DNA of 64,000 nt from Streptomyces sabulosicollis (GTDB taxonomy: Bacteria > Actinomycetota > Actinomycetes > Streptomycetales > Streptomycetaceae), in NCBI RefSeq assembly GCF_016103465.1, contig NZ_JAEEAP010000004.1:1-64000 (forward strand), in the 5' to 3' direction. A program made the translations under genes and the position numbers. Positions 17,255 through 26,458 of this stretch are shown one piece after another (the stretch's first letter is position 1; each line of letters begins with the position of its first letter). A model generated the notes under the pieces. The model was not told the DNA's origin. It saw only the letters and a program-made list of their open reading frames with translations, and did no database searches.

Positions 17255-18247
17255 ATGAGCAAGGAACAGCGCGCGAAGGTCGACGCGATGCTGCGGCAGC
17301 AGCCCCGACCCGAGGGTCCCCGATCGGTCGAGGCGATCCGAGCCGGATTCAAGGCGCTGATGGCCCAGATGACCGTGCCCGACGGCATCCGCACCACGCC
17401 GACGACGCTCGGCGACCGACCCGCACTGCATGTCGAGCCGGACAACGGGCCGCGCGCCGGGACGATCCTGTACTTCCATGGCGGCGGCTGGGTGTTCGGC
17501 TCTCCCCAGACCGCCCTGTCGCTGACGGGACACCTCGTGGCCAAGACCGGCTTCGGGGCGTACTCGGTGGACTACCGGCTTGCCCCCGAGCACCCGTTCC
17601 CGGCCGCGATCGACGACACACTGAGCGCCTACCGCGCCCTTCTCGACAGCGGCCAGGACTCTTCGACCATCGCGTTCGTCGGCGACTCCGCCGGCGGCGG
17701 CCTCACCGTCGCCACCTGCCTCGCCGCCCGCGACGCGGGCCTCCCGCTGCCCGCCGCCATCGTGGCGTTCTCCCCGGGCCTCGACGCCACCCGAACCGGC
17801 GAGAGCATGGACACCAAGGCGGCCATCGACCCGATCTTCACCCGCGAGGCCGTTGAACACACCGGAGCCATGTACCTCGCCGGAGCCGACCCGCACCAGC
17901 CCCTGCTCAGCCCGGCGGTCCTCGCCGACCTGACCGGCTTCCCCCCGATGCTGATCCAGGTGGGCACCAACGAGATCCTGCTGGACGACTCCACGCGCCT
18001 GGCCGCGCGTGCGAGGGCAGCCGGAGTGGACGTCATCCTGGATATCACCGCCGACGTGCCGCACGTGTTCCAGTCGTTCGCGGGCGTCCTGGACGAGGCG
18101 GACGAGGCACTGGACCGCGCAGCGCTCTTCCTCGGCCAGCGCATCCGCGCCGCGGGCGCGGCGCACACGTCAGCAGTGTCCCGGAGCCCATCCCTCCGCG
18201 CGGGCCTCCCGCCCCAGTCACCGAGGAACGGCTCCCCCAGGAACTGA
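17255..18247 (+). CDS. alpha/beta-hydrolase of the hormone-sensitive-lipase family
   Basis: A 330-residue esterase/lipase. The oxyanion-hole motif HGGG is in YFHGGGWVFGS and the nucleophile elbow GDSAGGG gives S145. The DYRLAPEHPFPAA segment is a strong HSL-family marker, and the C-terminal acid and histidine are in the expected stretch (NEILLDDS and VPHVF). No signal peptide is visible, so it acts in the cytoplasm, probably on short acyl esters. ATG 17255 follows AGGAG at the right distance. It is divergent from MarR, which probably controls it. The last 30 residues are Ser/Pro/Arg-rich and may be non-native sequence at a junction. Confidence 0.88.
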   Translation: MSKEQRAKVDAMLRQQPRPEGPRSVEAIRAGFKALMAQMTVPDGIRTTPTTLGDRPALHVEPDNGPRAGTILYFHGGGWVFGSPQTALSLTGHLVAKTGFGAYSVDYRLAPEHPFPAAIDDTLSAYRALLDSGQDSSTIAFVGDSAGGGLTVATCLAARDAGLPLPAAIVAFSPGLDATRTGESMDTKAAIDPIFTREAVEHTGAMYLAGADPHQPLLSPAVLADLTGFPPMLIQVGTNEILLDDSTRLAARARAAGVDVILDITADVPHVFQSFAGVLDEADEALDRAALFLGQRIRAAGAAHTSAVSRSPSLRAGLPPQSPRNGSPRN

Positions 18248-18278
18248 CACAGCCAGTCTCGCCCTCGCCCAGCAAAAC

Positions 18279-18445
18279 CCGAGTCGTTCAAGAACCTCGG
18301 AGAACCTGGACACCACCCCCCCGGCAGCCGGCTCGTCTTCCACGTCTCCGCCGCCCTCACGGAGGTCATCCGCGAACTCATCGTCCGGGGAACCCGCGAG
18401 GGCTTGGCCGCCGCCCGCGCCCGCGGCCGGTACGATCAGCAACCA
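18279..18445 (+). pseudogene. serine recombinase (resolvase/invertase) fragment, frameshifted
   Basis: Two short blocks in different frames resemble consecutive parts of a TnpR-type resolvase: SENLDTT at about 18297, then GSRLVFHVSAALTEVIREL and VRGTREGLAAARARGR at about 18322-18430. In intact resolvases these are contiguous (ENLDTTTPGGRLVFHVFAALAEFIREL...GLAAARARGR). The catalytic-serine N-terminus and the C-terminal DNA-binding domain are missing. With the upstream transposase fragment it marks a decayed Tn3-like element. Confidence 0.65.
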
Positions 18446-18684
18446 GCCGACGCCGAAGGGGGTCGTGGCCCGCTTGGAGGCGCGTGCCGCCGCGGAACGG
18501 CTTCCCCGCTCCTGACCCGGTGCATGAGCGGTCCCCGGAGGCCGGGTGGGGAGGCTTCGGCACCCGGTTCTACGATCGGACACGACCAAGGTACGTGCAC
18601 AGGCCAGCGGTTGCCCGGCCGGCTGCGTCGTGCCACGAGAAGGGGCGGCCGCCGTGGCGGCGGGGGACCACGAGGATGTGACAC
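18446..18684. other. intergenic DNA, nothing further recognised
   Basis: About 240 bp between the resolvase remnant and the IclR gene. Frames are open in several directions because of high GC, but I see no motif, ribosome binding site or terminator that supports a gene. Confidence 0.4.
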
Positions 18685-19512
18685 GTGAGTGAACGCCGGA
18701 CGGCATCAAGTGCCTCGCCGGCCGTGGGGCGGGCGCTGGATGTCCTTCTGCACCTCGCCGGCCGCTCGGGGCCGGTTCGGGCATCGGCGCTGGCCAGAGA
18801 CCTGGAAATGCCCCGCTCGTCGCTCTACCACATCCTCGCGGTCCTGGTTGACCGCGGGTTCGTCACCTATGTCCCGGAGGAACGGGCATACGGCCTGGGG
18901 GTCGCGTCCTTCGACATCGGTTCCGCCTACTTGCGGCACGAGCCCCTGAAGCGGCTGGCCCGCCCCATCCTGCGCAGCCTGTCGAGCCGGCTCGGCCAGT
19001 CGGTGCACCTGGGCATCCTCTACGGCGCCGAGACGGTCTACCTCCTCAAGGAGCGGCCGCCGAGGGGCCATTCCGGGTACACCGATGCCACTTCCGTCAC
19101 CGACGTCGGCGTCCGGCTGCCGGCCCATCTGACGGCCAACGGCCGCGCGATCCTGGCCCACTCCAGCGAGGCGCACCTCCGGGCGGTCTTCCCCCGGCCG
19201 GGGGATCTCGTCACCCGCACCGGCAGAGGCCCCCGGTCGCTGGCGGAGCTGCGGAACCTGCTGGCACGGGACCGTGAGCGCGGCTGGTCCGAGGAGGTCG
19301 AGCTGGTCTCCGAAGGGCTCCGGTCGATAGGGGTGCCGGCGTTCGACCACAACGAGCGGCCCATCGCGGCCGTCAGCAGCACCTGGCGGCGCCACCACCA
19401 CCGGCAGGAAGCGGATCATGTGCGGGACGTCCTGCAACAGGGTGCGGCACGGCTGACGGCGGCGGTGTCCGGCCACGCACCCCACCCCCGAGGCACGGAC
19501 GGCGCGCAGTGA
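18685..19512 (+). CDS. IclR-family transcriptional regulator
   Basis: A 275-residue IclR-type regulator. The N-terminal winged helix-turn-helix spans about residues 12-75 (VGRALDVLLHLAG, ALARDLEMPRSSLYHILAVL). The C-terminal GAF-like effector domain contains GVRLPAHLTANGRAILA and GVPAFDHNERPIAAVS, both typical. GTG 18685 was chosen because it gives the normal IclR N-terminus. It lies in the same direction as the agmatinase gene 240 bp downstream, and a 16-bp palindrome between the two is a candidate operator. Confidence 0.88.
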   Translation: MSERRTASSASPAVGRALDVLLHLAGRSGPVRASALARDLEMPRSSLYHILAVLVDRGFVTYVPEERAYGLGVASFDIGSAYLRHEPLKRLARPILRSLSSRLGQSVHLGILYGAETVYLLKERPPRGHSGYTDATSVTDVGVRLPAHLTANGRAILAHSSEAHLRAVFPRPGDLVTRTGRGPRSLAELRNLLARDRERGWSEEVELVSEGLRSIGVPAFDHNERPIAAVSSTWRRHHHRQEADHVRDVLQQGAARLTAAVSGHAPHPRGTDGAQ

Positions 19513-19586
19513 GCGGCCGTCGCAGACGCCTTCGCCAGGTGGCGGAACGATGAAGGGCCACTGACCGAGGCGTTCACGGAACGGGC

Positions 19587-19602
19587 TTCTCGGATCCGAG
19601 AA
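19587..19602. promoter_or_regulatory. 16-bp perfect palindrome upstream of the agmatinase gene
   Basis: TTCTCGGATCCGAGAA is perfectly self-complementary and lies between the IclR gene and the agmatinase gene, suiting a dimeric regulator such as IclR. Its left 10 bases recur at 26369-26378 upstream of the minus-strand aldehyde dehydrogenase gene. Confidence 0.4.
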
Positions 19603-19700
19603 ACCCCGACCACATGACTGGCTCCTGGCGTATGCGCCACGTGTCATGGGCACGGAGCGCCCCTGATCGTCCACGCACCACGGCCGCCAGCGGGCCGGCC

Positions 19701-19732
19701 CTCCCCCCACAGACGCACTCCCCCCACAGACG
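19701..19732. repeat. 15-bp direct repeat before the agmatinase gene
   Basis: CTCCCCCCACAGACG occurs at 19701-19715 and again at 19718-19732, two bases apart, ending 18 bp before the agmatinase start codon. It may be a regulator half-site pair or a simple local duplication. Confidence 0.5.
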
Positions 19733-19750
19733 AAGGATCCGGTACCGACC

Positions 19751-20749
19751 ATGACCGCGAACCCTCCCGAAGCAGCCAGGCCCGTCCCGCCCCAGGAGAC
19801 CGACGCCACCCTGCACTTCACGGGCCCAGCCACCTTCGGCCGCGTTCCCCGCCTGGACCAGGTCGGCACCGCGGACATCGCCGTGGTCGGGGTGCCGTTC
19901 GACGCCGGTGTCTCCTACCGGCCCGGGGCCCGCTTCGGGGCGAACGCCGTCCGGGAGGCGTCGCGCCAGCTGCGCCCCTACAACCCGGCCCTGGACGTGT
20001 ACCCGTTCCACTACGCCCAGGTCGCCGACGCCGGTGACATCACCGCCAATCCGCACCACATCGACGAGGCCGTCGAGAGCATCGAGGCGGGCGCGGACGC
20101 ACTGCTGGCCACGGGCGCGCAGCTGATGACATTGGGCGGCGACCACACCATCGCGCTCCCGCTGCTGCGCTCGGTGGCCCGCCGCCACGGCCCGTTGGCC
20201 CTGCTGCACTTCGACGCGCACCTGGACACCTGGGACTCCCACTTCGGCGCCCATTACACCCATGGGACCCCGTTCCGCCGCGCGGCCGAGGAGGGCCTCC
20301 TCGACACCTCCGCGCTCTCCCACGTCGGCACCCGCGGCTCGCTGTACAGCAAGGAAGACCTGGACGAGGACACCAAGCTGGGCTTCGGGATCGTCACCTC
20401 GGCCGATGTGATGCGACGCGGGGTGGACGAGGTGGTGCAGCAGCTCAAGGAGCGCATCGGCAAACGGCCGCTGTACATCTCCGTGGACATCGACGTCCTG
20501 GATCCCGCACACGCCCCCGGCACCGGCACCCCCGAGGCGGGCGGCCTCACCTCGCGGGAACTGCTGGAGATCGTGCGCGGGCTCGCCGATTGCTACGTGG
20601 TCTCCGCCGACCTGGTCGAGGTCGCCCCGGCCTACGACCACGCCGAGATCACCTCCGTGGCCGCCGCGCACACCGCGTATGAGCTGGTCACCCTCATGTC
20701 CCGGCAGATCGCCTTCTTCCGCTGGGTGGAGGAGCACAAGCCGTCGTAA
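19751..20749 (+). CDS. speB: agmatinase-type ureohydrolase
   Basis: A 332-residue ureohydrolase of the arginase/agmatinase family, which releases urea from a guanidino compound using a binuclear Mn centre. All metal-binding motifs are intact: GGDH (residues 129-132), DAHLD (155-159) and SVDIDVLDP (D246, D248). The segment [24 protein letters not shown] is typical of agmatinase-like members. Agmatine is the commonest substrate, but guanidinobutyrate cannot be excluded. A GAAGGA ribosome binding site precedes ATG 19751. The IclR gene upstream in the same direction is its probable regulator. Confidence 0.9.
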   Translation: MTANPPEAARPVPPQETDATLHFTGPATFGRVPRLDQVGTADIAVVGVPFDAGVSYRPGARFGANAVREASRQLRPYNPALDVYPFHYAQVADAGDITANPHHIDEAVESIEAGADALLATGAQLMTLGGDHTIALPLLRSVARRHGPLALLHFDAHLDTWDSHFGAHYTHGTPFRRAAEEGLLDTSALSHVGTRGSLYSKEDLDEDTKLGFGIVTSADVMRRGVDEVVQQLKERIGKRPLYISVDIDVLDPAHAPGTGTPEAGGLTSRELLEIVRGLADCYVVSADLVEVAPAYDHAEITSVAAAHTAYELVTLMSRQIAFFRWVEEHKPS

Positions 20750-20940
20750 GGGGCGCATCCGGCACCGCGGGGCCTCTGTGCCCGGCCCGCCGCCATCCGG
20801 TGACCGACATGGCGTTTCCTGTCGCAATCCGTGGGATACACGGCGCTATCGTCATGGCAGCGGGCCCGGCCGCCGCGCGAGGCTGTGGGCAGCGCCCCGC
20901 CGCAGGGGGCGTTCCTGCCAGGGACACGGAGAGCGGACAT

Positions 20941-21588
20941 ATGACGACTGACCTTGATATCGCGGCGGGCGTGAAGGTACCGGCGACGACGCTGGCGCGC
21001 GAGGCGACGGAGCTGATCCGTGACACGACGAGCGAGCTCGTCTATCACCATTCACGCCGGGTGTACTTCTTCGGCAGTCTCCAGGGCCACGGGCGCGATC
21101 TGAGCTTCGACCCGGAGCTGCTGTATCTGGGGGCGATGTTCCACGACGTGGGCCTCAACGAGGCGTTCCACGCCAGCGGCCGTCGTTTCGAGGTGGACAG
21201 CGCGAACGAGGCGAAGCGGTTCCTGCAGGCTCATGGTGTCCCCGAGGACAGCGTCCGCCGGGTCTGGACGGCGATCGCCCTGCACACCACTCCCGGAATC
21301 CCCGAGTTCATGGAGCCGGAGGTGGCTCTGGTGACGGCCGGTGTCGAGTACGACGTGCTCGGCATCGGCTACGGGGATCTCTCCCCCGAGGACCGGGAGG
21401 CGGTCGTGGCGCTGCACCCGCGCCCCGACTTCAAGAACAGGATTCTGCGGGCGTTCACCGACGGCATCCGTCCCAAGCCGGAGACGACGTTCGGCAACGT
21501 CAAGGCGGATGTCCTGGAGCACTTCGTGCCCGGCTTCGAGCGGGGGGACTTCGTCCGGACGATCCTGGATTCCCCATGGACGGAATAG
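20941..21588 (+). CDS. HD-domain hydrolase
   Basis: A 215-residue HD-superfamily protein, similar to the cyanamide-hydratase-like group common in actinobacteria. The metal-binding residues are in YHHSRRVYFF, AMFHDVG and WTAIALHTT. The substrate is unknown. ATG 20941 was chosen because the family similarity begins here and a GGAGAGC element precedes it; the frame is open upstream to 20800. Its last 13 bases overlap the start of the GlxA-type regulator gene, so the two are co-translated. Confidence 0.82.
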   Translation: MTTDLDIAAGVKVPATTLAREATELIRDTTSELVYHHSRRVYFFGSLQGHGRDLSFDPELLYLGAMFHDVGLNEAFHASGRRFEVDSANEAKRFLQAHGVPEDSVRRVWTAIALHTTPGIPEFMEPEVALVTAGVEYDVLGIGYGDLSPEDREAVVALHPRPDFKNRILRAFTDGIRPKPETTFGNVKADVLEHFVPGFERGDFVRTILDSPWTE

Positions 21589-22640
21589 CCCGGCGGGCGT
21601 CGGGGGCCTCACGGGCATCAGGTGGCGGACGTACCGTGGTGATCGTCGCGTTCGACGGTGTGCAGCTTCTGGATGTCACCGGCCCGGTGGAGGTCTTCAC
21701 CACGGCCAACCACTACGGTGCCGACTACGACGTACGGGTCGTCTCCCTCACCGGCGGCTCCGTCACCACCTCGTCCGGGCTGGTGATCGGCGCGGATCGC
21801 GCACCTGGCACACTGCCGCGGCGCCCGGGCACCCTGCTGGTCCCCGGCAGGAGGGACTGGCGCTCGGCGGTTGCCGACACGGACCTGGTCGGGCTGGTGA
21901 CCGACCTGTCGTCACGGGCGAGGCGCGTGGCGTCCGTGTGCGCGGGAGCGTTCGTACTGGCCGAGGCCGGCGTTCTGGACGGCCGCCGTGCCGCCACGCA
22001 CTGGGAATTGGCCTCACAGCTGGCCGCCGCCTACCCGCGGGTGCGGGTGGACGGCCATCCGGTCTTCGTCCGGGACGGTCATGTGGCCACCTCGGCGGGC
22101 ATCACCGCGGGGATCGATCTCTCGCTGTCGCTGGTCGAGGAGGACTGGGGAGCGGAGGTGGCACGCGATGTGGCCAGGCAGCTGGTGGTCTTCATGGCCC
22201 GCCCGGGCGGGCAGGCGCAGTTCAGCGCGCGGCTGGCCCCGCGTGAACCACGCCATCCGGCGGTGCGCCGAGTGATGGACCGCGTCACCGCGGACCCCGC
22301 CGGGAGCCATACGCTGGCCGCGCTGGCCGACTCGGCCGGTGTGAGCGTCCGTCACCTGGAGCGGCTGTTCCGGACCGAGCTGGGCATGACCCCCGGCCGT
22401 TACGTCGAATCCGTCCGCGTGGAGGCCGCCCAGGCACTGCTCGCCGATGGCACCGGTACGGTCGAGGAGGTGGCGCGGCAGGCCGGGTTCGGCTCCTCGG
22501 AGTCGCTGCGCCGGGTCTTTCAGCACACCCTCGGGGTCTCACCGACGGTCTACCGCGCCCGTTTCCGCAGCACACTCGGCGGGTCGGCTCGGCCGACGGG
22601 GGGCGACAGCAAACGGCCCTCACCGACGGGGGAGCGGTGA
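21576..22640 (+). CDS. GlxA-type AraC-family regulator with DJ-1/PfpI domain
   Basis: A 354-residue regulator. Residues 18-200 form a class I glutamine-amidotransferase-like (DJ-1/PfpI) domain with VVIVAFDGVQLLDVTGPVEVF at its start and the nucleophile-type cysteine in VASVCAGAFVLAEAG. Residues 225-330 hold the AraC double helix-turn-helix (LAALADSAGVSVRHLERLFRTE, EVARQAGFGSSESLRRVF). It probably senses a small metabolite and controls the overlapping HD-domain gene. ATG 21576 overlaps that gene by 13 bases. A hairpin spans the stop codon. Confidence 0.9.
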   Translation: MDGIARRASGASRASGGGRTVVIVAFDGVQLLDVTGPVEVFTTANHYGADYDVRVVSLTGGSVTTSSGLVIGADRAPGTLPRRPGTLLVPGRRDWRSAVADTDLVGLVTDLSSRARRVASVCAGAFVLAEAGVLDGRRAATHWELASQLAAAYPRVRVDGHPVFVRDGHVATSAGITAGIDLSLSLVEEDWGAEVARDVARQLVVFMARPGGQAQFSARLAPREPRHPAVRRVMDRVTADPAGSHTLAALADSAGVSVRHLERLFRTELGMTPGRYVESVRVEAAQALLADGTGTVEEVARQAGFGSSESLRRVFQHTLGVSPTVYRARFRSTLGGSARPTGGDSKRPSPTGER

Positions 22641-22645
22641 GGGCC
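22615..22645 (+). terminator. hairpin terminator overlapping the stop codon
   Basis: GGCCCTCACCG and CGGTGAGGGCC form a perfect 11-bp stem with a 9-base loop; the GlxA-type gene ends within the right arm. No T-tract follows, as is usual in Streptomyces. Confidence 0.6.
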
Positions 22646-22781
22646 TGAGTTCAGTGTGGCACGAATCAGCGCGGAAGAATCCGTTCCGAGCGACAAATAT
22701 TGCATATATCTGCCGCCCGGCTCCCTGCCTCGGACGGCCGGTGGCCCTCCGGCACCACCCGGCCGTGCCCCCTCCCACGGC

Positions 22782-23316
22782 GGAGGGCGGGCCGCCCTGA
22801 AAGCGGCCCGCGCCGGTGCCGACGTCGTCCTCGCCGACAAGGGTTACTGCGGTACCAGCGGCGCCACCGCCTCCGCGGGCACCGCTGTGTGGTACGTCCC
22901 GCCGGAGCCCGCCGCACGCGAGGGGGCGATGGCGAGCACGGAGGCACTCGGCGGCCACGTCGCCGACCGGCGCTGGATGGCACGGGTGCTGGACCAGACG
23001 TACGAGCGCGTCAACGAGCTCGCGGACGAGGCGCGTTACCCCTTCCCGGCCGGACCGGACGGGCGGCCGCTCGGGAACGGGCCGCAGGGCCCCGAGTACA
23101 TGCGGCGGATGCACGTGCGCGTCCGGCGCGCGGGCGTACGCGTCCTGGACCACAGCCCGGTCTGCGAACTGCTCGCCGACACCGCGGGCGCGGTGGCGGG
23201 CGCCGCCGGGTACCGGCGCCAGGCGCGGCAGCCGTACCGGGTCCGCGCGGGGTGCGGTGGTCCTGGCCACCGGCGGCTGCGCGTTCCTCAGCGGTGCCCT
23301 CGGACGCGACGTCAAC
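22782..23316 (+). pseudogene. FAD-dependent oxidoreductase (FAD_binding_2) remnant
   Basis: A plus-strand frame from about 22782 to 23240 reads as the start of a fumarate-reductase-type flavoprotein without its first residues: ALKAARAGADVVLADKG, then CGTSGATASAGTAVWYVPPE, later EYMRRMHVRVRRAGV. A frameshift near 23240-23260 moves the expected VVLATGGCAFLSGALG to another frame, and the sequence ends near 23316, where a normal protein would continue for several hundred residues. The FAD-binding GxGxxG start is missing. A dyad (CGGAA-N7-TTCCG at 22672-22688) and an AT-rich patch upstream may be what is left of its promoter. Confidence 0.75.
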
Positions 23317-23328
23317 GCCATGAGAGCT

Positions 23329-23363
23329 CCCGCCCGGTGTGCGCGATCCGCACACCGGGCGGG
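23329..23363 (-). terminator. 15-bp stem-loop terminator after the MFS gene
   Basis: CCCGCCCGGTGTGCG (23329-23343), a 5-base loop and CGCACACCGGGCGGG (23349-23363) form a perfect stem 15 bp beyond the MFS stop codon. It would terminate the minus-strand IclR-ALDH-MFS transcript. Confidence 0.8.
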
Positions 23364-23377
23364 CCCGGCGTGTGCCA

Positions 23378-24742
23378 CTACGCCCCTTCGCGGGCCGTGC
23401 GGGCCGCCCGGGCCAGGTCCATGTCGGTGGTCTCCGGCGCCAGGAACTGTGACACCACACCGCCGACCACCAGCACTCCGGCGCCGATCAGCAGCACGAA
23501 CTCCGCTCCGAAGTGATCGAGCCCCATCGGCAGCAGGAACGTGCCGATCGCGGCGCCCACCCGGCTCATGGCCGTGGCGAAGCCGACGCCCGTGGTGCGC
23601 AGGGACGTGGGGAACACCTCCAGCGGATAGACCGCGGTCAGCGCGGAGGAGGCGGCGTTGAGGAAGATGAAGAACAGGAAGCCGACGACGATGACGGGGG
23701 TGGAGGACGGCCACACCGCCACCACGGCCAGACACACCGCCGTGATCCAGAACGGCGGGATCAGCAGCTTGCGGCGGCCGATCCGCTCCACGACCAGGCA
23801 GCCCGCGGTGACACCGGCCACGGCGGTGAAGGAGTAGACGAGCAGCGCCGCCACCGCGTTGTCCCCCATGTGCAGGGCCTCGAAGACCTCCGTCCAGAAG
23901 GTGCCGATGGCGAAGTACGGCAGCACCAGGGCCGCCCAGAAGACGCTGGCGAACACCGTGGAGCGCACATGCTGCCTGCTGAAGAGCGCACGGAACCCGT
24001 CCTGGCGCACCTCCTCGCGGTCGTCGAGCTCCGCGGCGACATCCACCTCGATGCCGTACTTCTCGATCAGCGCCTCCGCCTCGGCCCGGCGTCCCTGGCT
24101 GAGCAGCCAGCGCGCGGACTCGGGGATGCCACCGCGCAGGGCCACGCACACCAGCGCGATCACCGCACTGCTCGCCAGTGACCAGCGCCAGCCGCCGTCG
24201 ACGGAGGTGAACAGCGCCCCCACGACCGTGGCCAGCGCGTACCCCAGGTACCAGCTGATCTCCAGACTCGCCAGCAGCCGCCCGCGACCACGCCGCCGCG
24301 CGTACTCCGACAGCAGCGGCGCGCCGATCGCGTACTCGCCGCCGATCGCCACCCCCATCACCAGCCGGATGAGGATGAGCTGGAGGCCGTCGACGACGAA
24401 GAACTGGAGCACCGAGCCGACCAGGAAGATCATCATGTCGATGAGGAACACCGGCCGGCGTCCGAACCGGTCGGCCAGCCGGCCGAAGAGCGGCCCTCCG
24501 ACGAAGATGCCGATCAGCGGTGCCGCACCGACCAGTCCCTGTGCCACGGAGGACAGATGGAGGTCGTCGGTGATCGCCCCCATCGCCAGGCCGATGCCGC
24601 CGATGATGTAGCCGTCGATTCCCTGGCCTATCTGGGTGGCCAGCTTCAGCTTGGTGTGCAGCCGCTTCCGTTCGCGTTCGGTGGCGGGTGCGCCCGGCGG
24701 TGTGCTGGGCTCGTCGTGCTCGGTCACAGGCGTCGTTGCCAT
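23378..24742 (-). CDS. MFS transporter, sugar-porter/metabolite:H+ symporter type
   Basis: A 454-residue major-facilitator permease with 12 predicted transmembrane helices. The loop 2-3 motif GRLADRFGRRPVF and the ESARWLLSQGRRAEA segment after helix 6 are typical of the sugar porter and aromatic-acid symporter families. The first 30 residues are a hydrophilic cytoplasmic tail. It follows the aldehyde dehydrogenase gene by 63 bp on the same strand and is the last gene of that arm. It probably imports the substrate handled by the adjacent dehydrogenases; the substrate is not readable from the sequence. Confidence 0.88.
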   Translation of the reverse strand: MATTPVTEHDEPSTPPGAPATERERKRLHTKLKLATQIGQGIDGYIIGGIGLAMGAITDDLHLSSVAQGLVGAAPLIGIFVGGPLFGRLADRFGRRPVFLIDMMIFLVGSVLQFFVVDGLQLILIRLVMGVAIGGEYAIGAPLLSEYARRRGRGRLLASLEISWYLGYALATVVGALFTSVDGGWRWSLASSAVIALVCVALRGGIPESARWLLSQGRRAEAEALIEKYGIEVDVAAELDDREEVRQDGFRALFSRQHVRSTVFASVFWAALVLPYFAIGTFWTEVFEALHMGDNAVAALLVYSFTAVAGVTAGCLVVERIGRRKLLIPPFWITAVCLAVVAVWPSSTPVIVVGFLFFIFLNAASSALTAVYPLEVFPTSLRTTGVGFATAMSRVGAAIGTFLLPMGLDHFGAEFVLLIGAGVLVVGGVVSQFLAPETTDMDLARAARTAREGA

Positions 24743-24805
24743 GCGCGGGTCCTTACTGGGAGGGGGAGAACGCGACCCCGGGGGAAGGTGGCGGGAGGAG
24801 GGGAG

Positions 24806-26284
24806 TCAGCCGGTCGGCCAGTCGAGGGCGATGTACTGCGTTTCCAGGAACGCCTCGATGCCTTCGCGGCCGCCCTCCCTGCCCAGACCCGACTGCTTGA
24901 CGCCGCCGAAGGGCGCCGCCGGGTCGGAGAGCAGTCCACGGTTGAGGCCGACCATGCCGCTCTCCAGGCGTTCGGCGATGCGCAGGGCCCGGGCCACGTC
25001 GCGCGAGTAGATGTACGAGGCGAGACCGTGCACCGTGGCGTTGGCCCGGGACACCAGCTCGTCCTCGTCGGTGAAGGTGGCCAGGGGCGCGACCGGCCCG
25101 AACACCTCCTCGTTCATGATCCGGGCGTCCTCGGGGACGTCCACCAGGACGGTCGCCGGATGGTAGCAACCGGGGCCCTCGGGGACGCTGCCCCGCGCGG
25201 CGACCTTCGCGCCCCGCCCCACCGCGTCGTCGACCAGGGACCGGATGGACTCCACGGCGGTCCGGTTGATCATCGGGCCGAGGGTGACGCCCTCCTCCAG
25301 ACCCGATCCGGCGCGTACCACGGTCATGGCCGCCGCGAACTTCTCGGTGAACTCGGCGGCGACGGACCGATGGACGTAGAACCGGTTGGCGGCGATGCAG
25401 ACCTCGCCGCCGCCCCGCATCTTGGCGTCCATCGCACCGCGCACCGCGGCGTCGACATCGGCGTCCTCGAGGACGATGAAGGGGGCGTTGCCGCCCAGTT
25501 CCATGGTCACGTTGACGACGTTCGCGGCCGCCTGCTCCAGGAGTTTCCGGCCGGTGGCGGTGGAGCCGGTGAAGGAGAACTTGCGGACCCGCTCGTCGCG
25601 GAGCCAGCCGGAGACCACCTCGGGCGCGCGGTCGGTGGGCAGCACGTTCAGCAACCCGTCGGGCAGGCCCGCCTCGCTCATCAGGGCGGCGATCGCGAGG
25701 GCGGTGAGCGGGGTGTCCGGGGCCGGTTTGAGGAGCACCGGACAGCCGGCGGCGAGGGCCGGGGCGATCTTCCGGGTGGCCATCGCGGCCGGGAAGTTCC
25801 ACGGGGTGACGAAGGCGGTGACGCCCACCGGGTGCCTGCGTACGACGTGGCGGAAGCCGCCACCGGGCGCGTCGCCGAACGACGAGCCGATCCGTACCGC
25901 CTCCTCGGCGAACCAGCGGAAGAACTCCGCCGCGTAACCGACCTCGGCCACCGCGTCCCGGTGTGCCTTGCCGTTCTCCAGGACGATCAGCCGGGCGAGC
26001 GTGTCGGTGTGCTCGCGCATCAGCGCGAAGGCGGTGTGCAGCACCTCCGAGCGACGGCGCGGTGGCGTCGCCCGCCACCCGGCGGCGGCCTCCTGGGCCG
26101 CGTCGACCGCCGCCACGGCGTCGCCCGGGCTCGCCGCGGACACCTCGCGGATCAGTTCCGCGGTGGCCGGGTCGTGCACGGGAAACGTCCGTCCGTCCTC
26201 GGCCGCGCACCAGCGGCCGGCGATGAACACATCGCCTTCCGCGAACGGTGCCTTGGCGAGGGTTTCCATCCCGGGGAGGTTCAT
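24806..26284 (-). CDS. NAD(P)-dependent aldehyde dehydrogenase, succinate-semialdehyde-type
   Basis: A 492-residue aldehyde dehydrogenase oxidising an aldehyde to the acid. The cofactor-binding FTGSTATGRKL, the general base in MELGGNAP and the catalytic cysteine C296 in GEVCIAANR are present. TPWNFPAAMATRKIAPALAAG and the EVCIAANRFYV block resemble succinate-semialdehyde dehydrogenases. It lies between the IclR regulator and the MFS permease on the minus strand. The likely role is oxidation of a semialdehyde arising from the substrate of the divergent operon, but the true substrate is unknown. Confidence 0.9.
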   Translation of the reverse strand: MNLPGMETLAKAPFAEGDVFIAGRWCAAEDGRTFPVHDPATAELIREVSAASPGDAVAAVDAAQEAAAGWRATPPRRRSEVLHTAFALMREHTDTLARLIVLENGKAHRDAVAEVGYAAEFFRWFAEEAVRIGSSFGDAPGGGFRHVVRRHPVGVTAFVTPWNFPAAMATRKIAPALAAGCPVLLKPAPDTPLTALAIAALMSEAGLPDGLLNVLPTDRAPEVVSGWLRDERVRKFSFTGSTATGRKLLEQAAANVVNVTMELGGNAPFIVLEDADVDAAVRGAMDAKMRGGGEVCIAANRFYVHRSVAAEFTEKFAAAMTVVRAGSGLEEGVTLGPMINRTAVESIRSLVDDAVGRGAKVAARGSVPEGPGCYHPATVLVDVPEDARIMNEEVFGPVAPLATFTDEDELVSRANATVHGLASYIYSRDVARALRIAERLESGMVGLNRGLLSDPAAPFGGVKQSGLGREGGREGIEAFLETQYIALDWPTG

Positions 26285-26458
26285 GAGCTGCTCTTTTCTC
26301 CGTTCCGAACGGGGGCTGGTCCGGTTCGCGGTGAATTTACGAGCGCGTCATACGGCCGACAAGGCCGCTTCTCGGATCGCAATGGGGGTTGCTGTCAGGG
26401 CAACTCACCGCACGCGACAGGGAGGGGACGGGCCGGGGGCCAACCGGCCCGGATCCCC

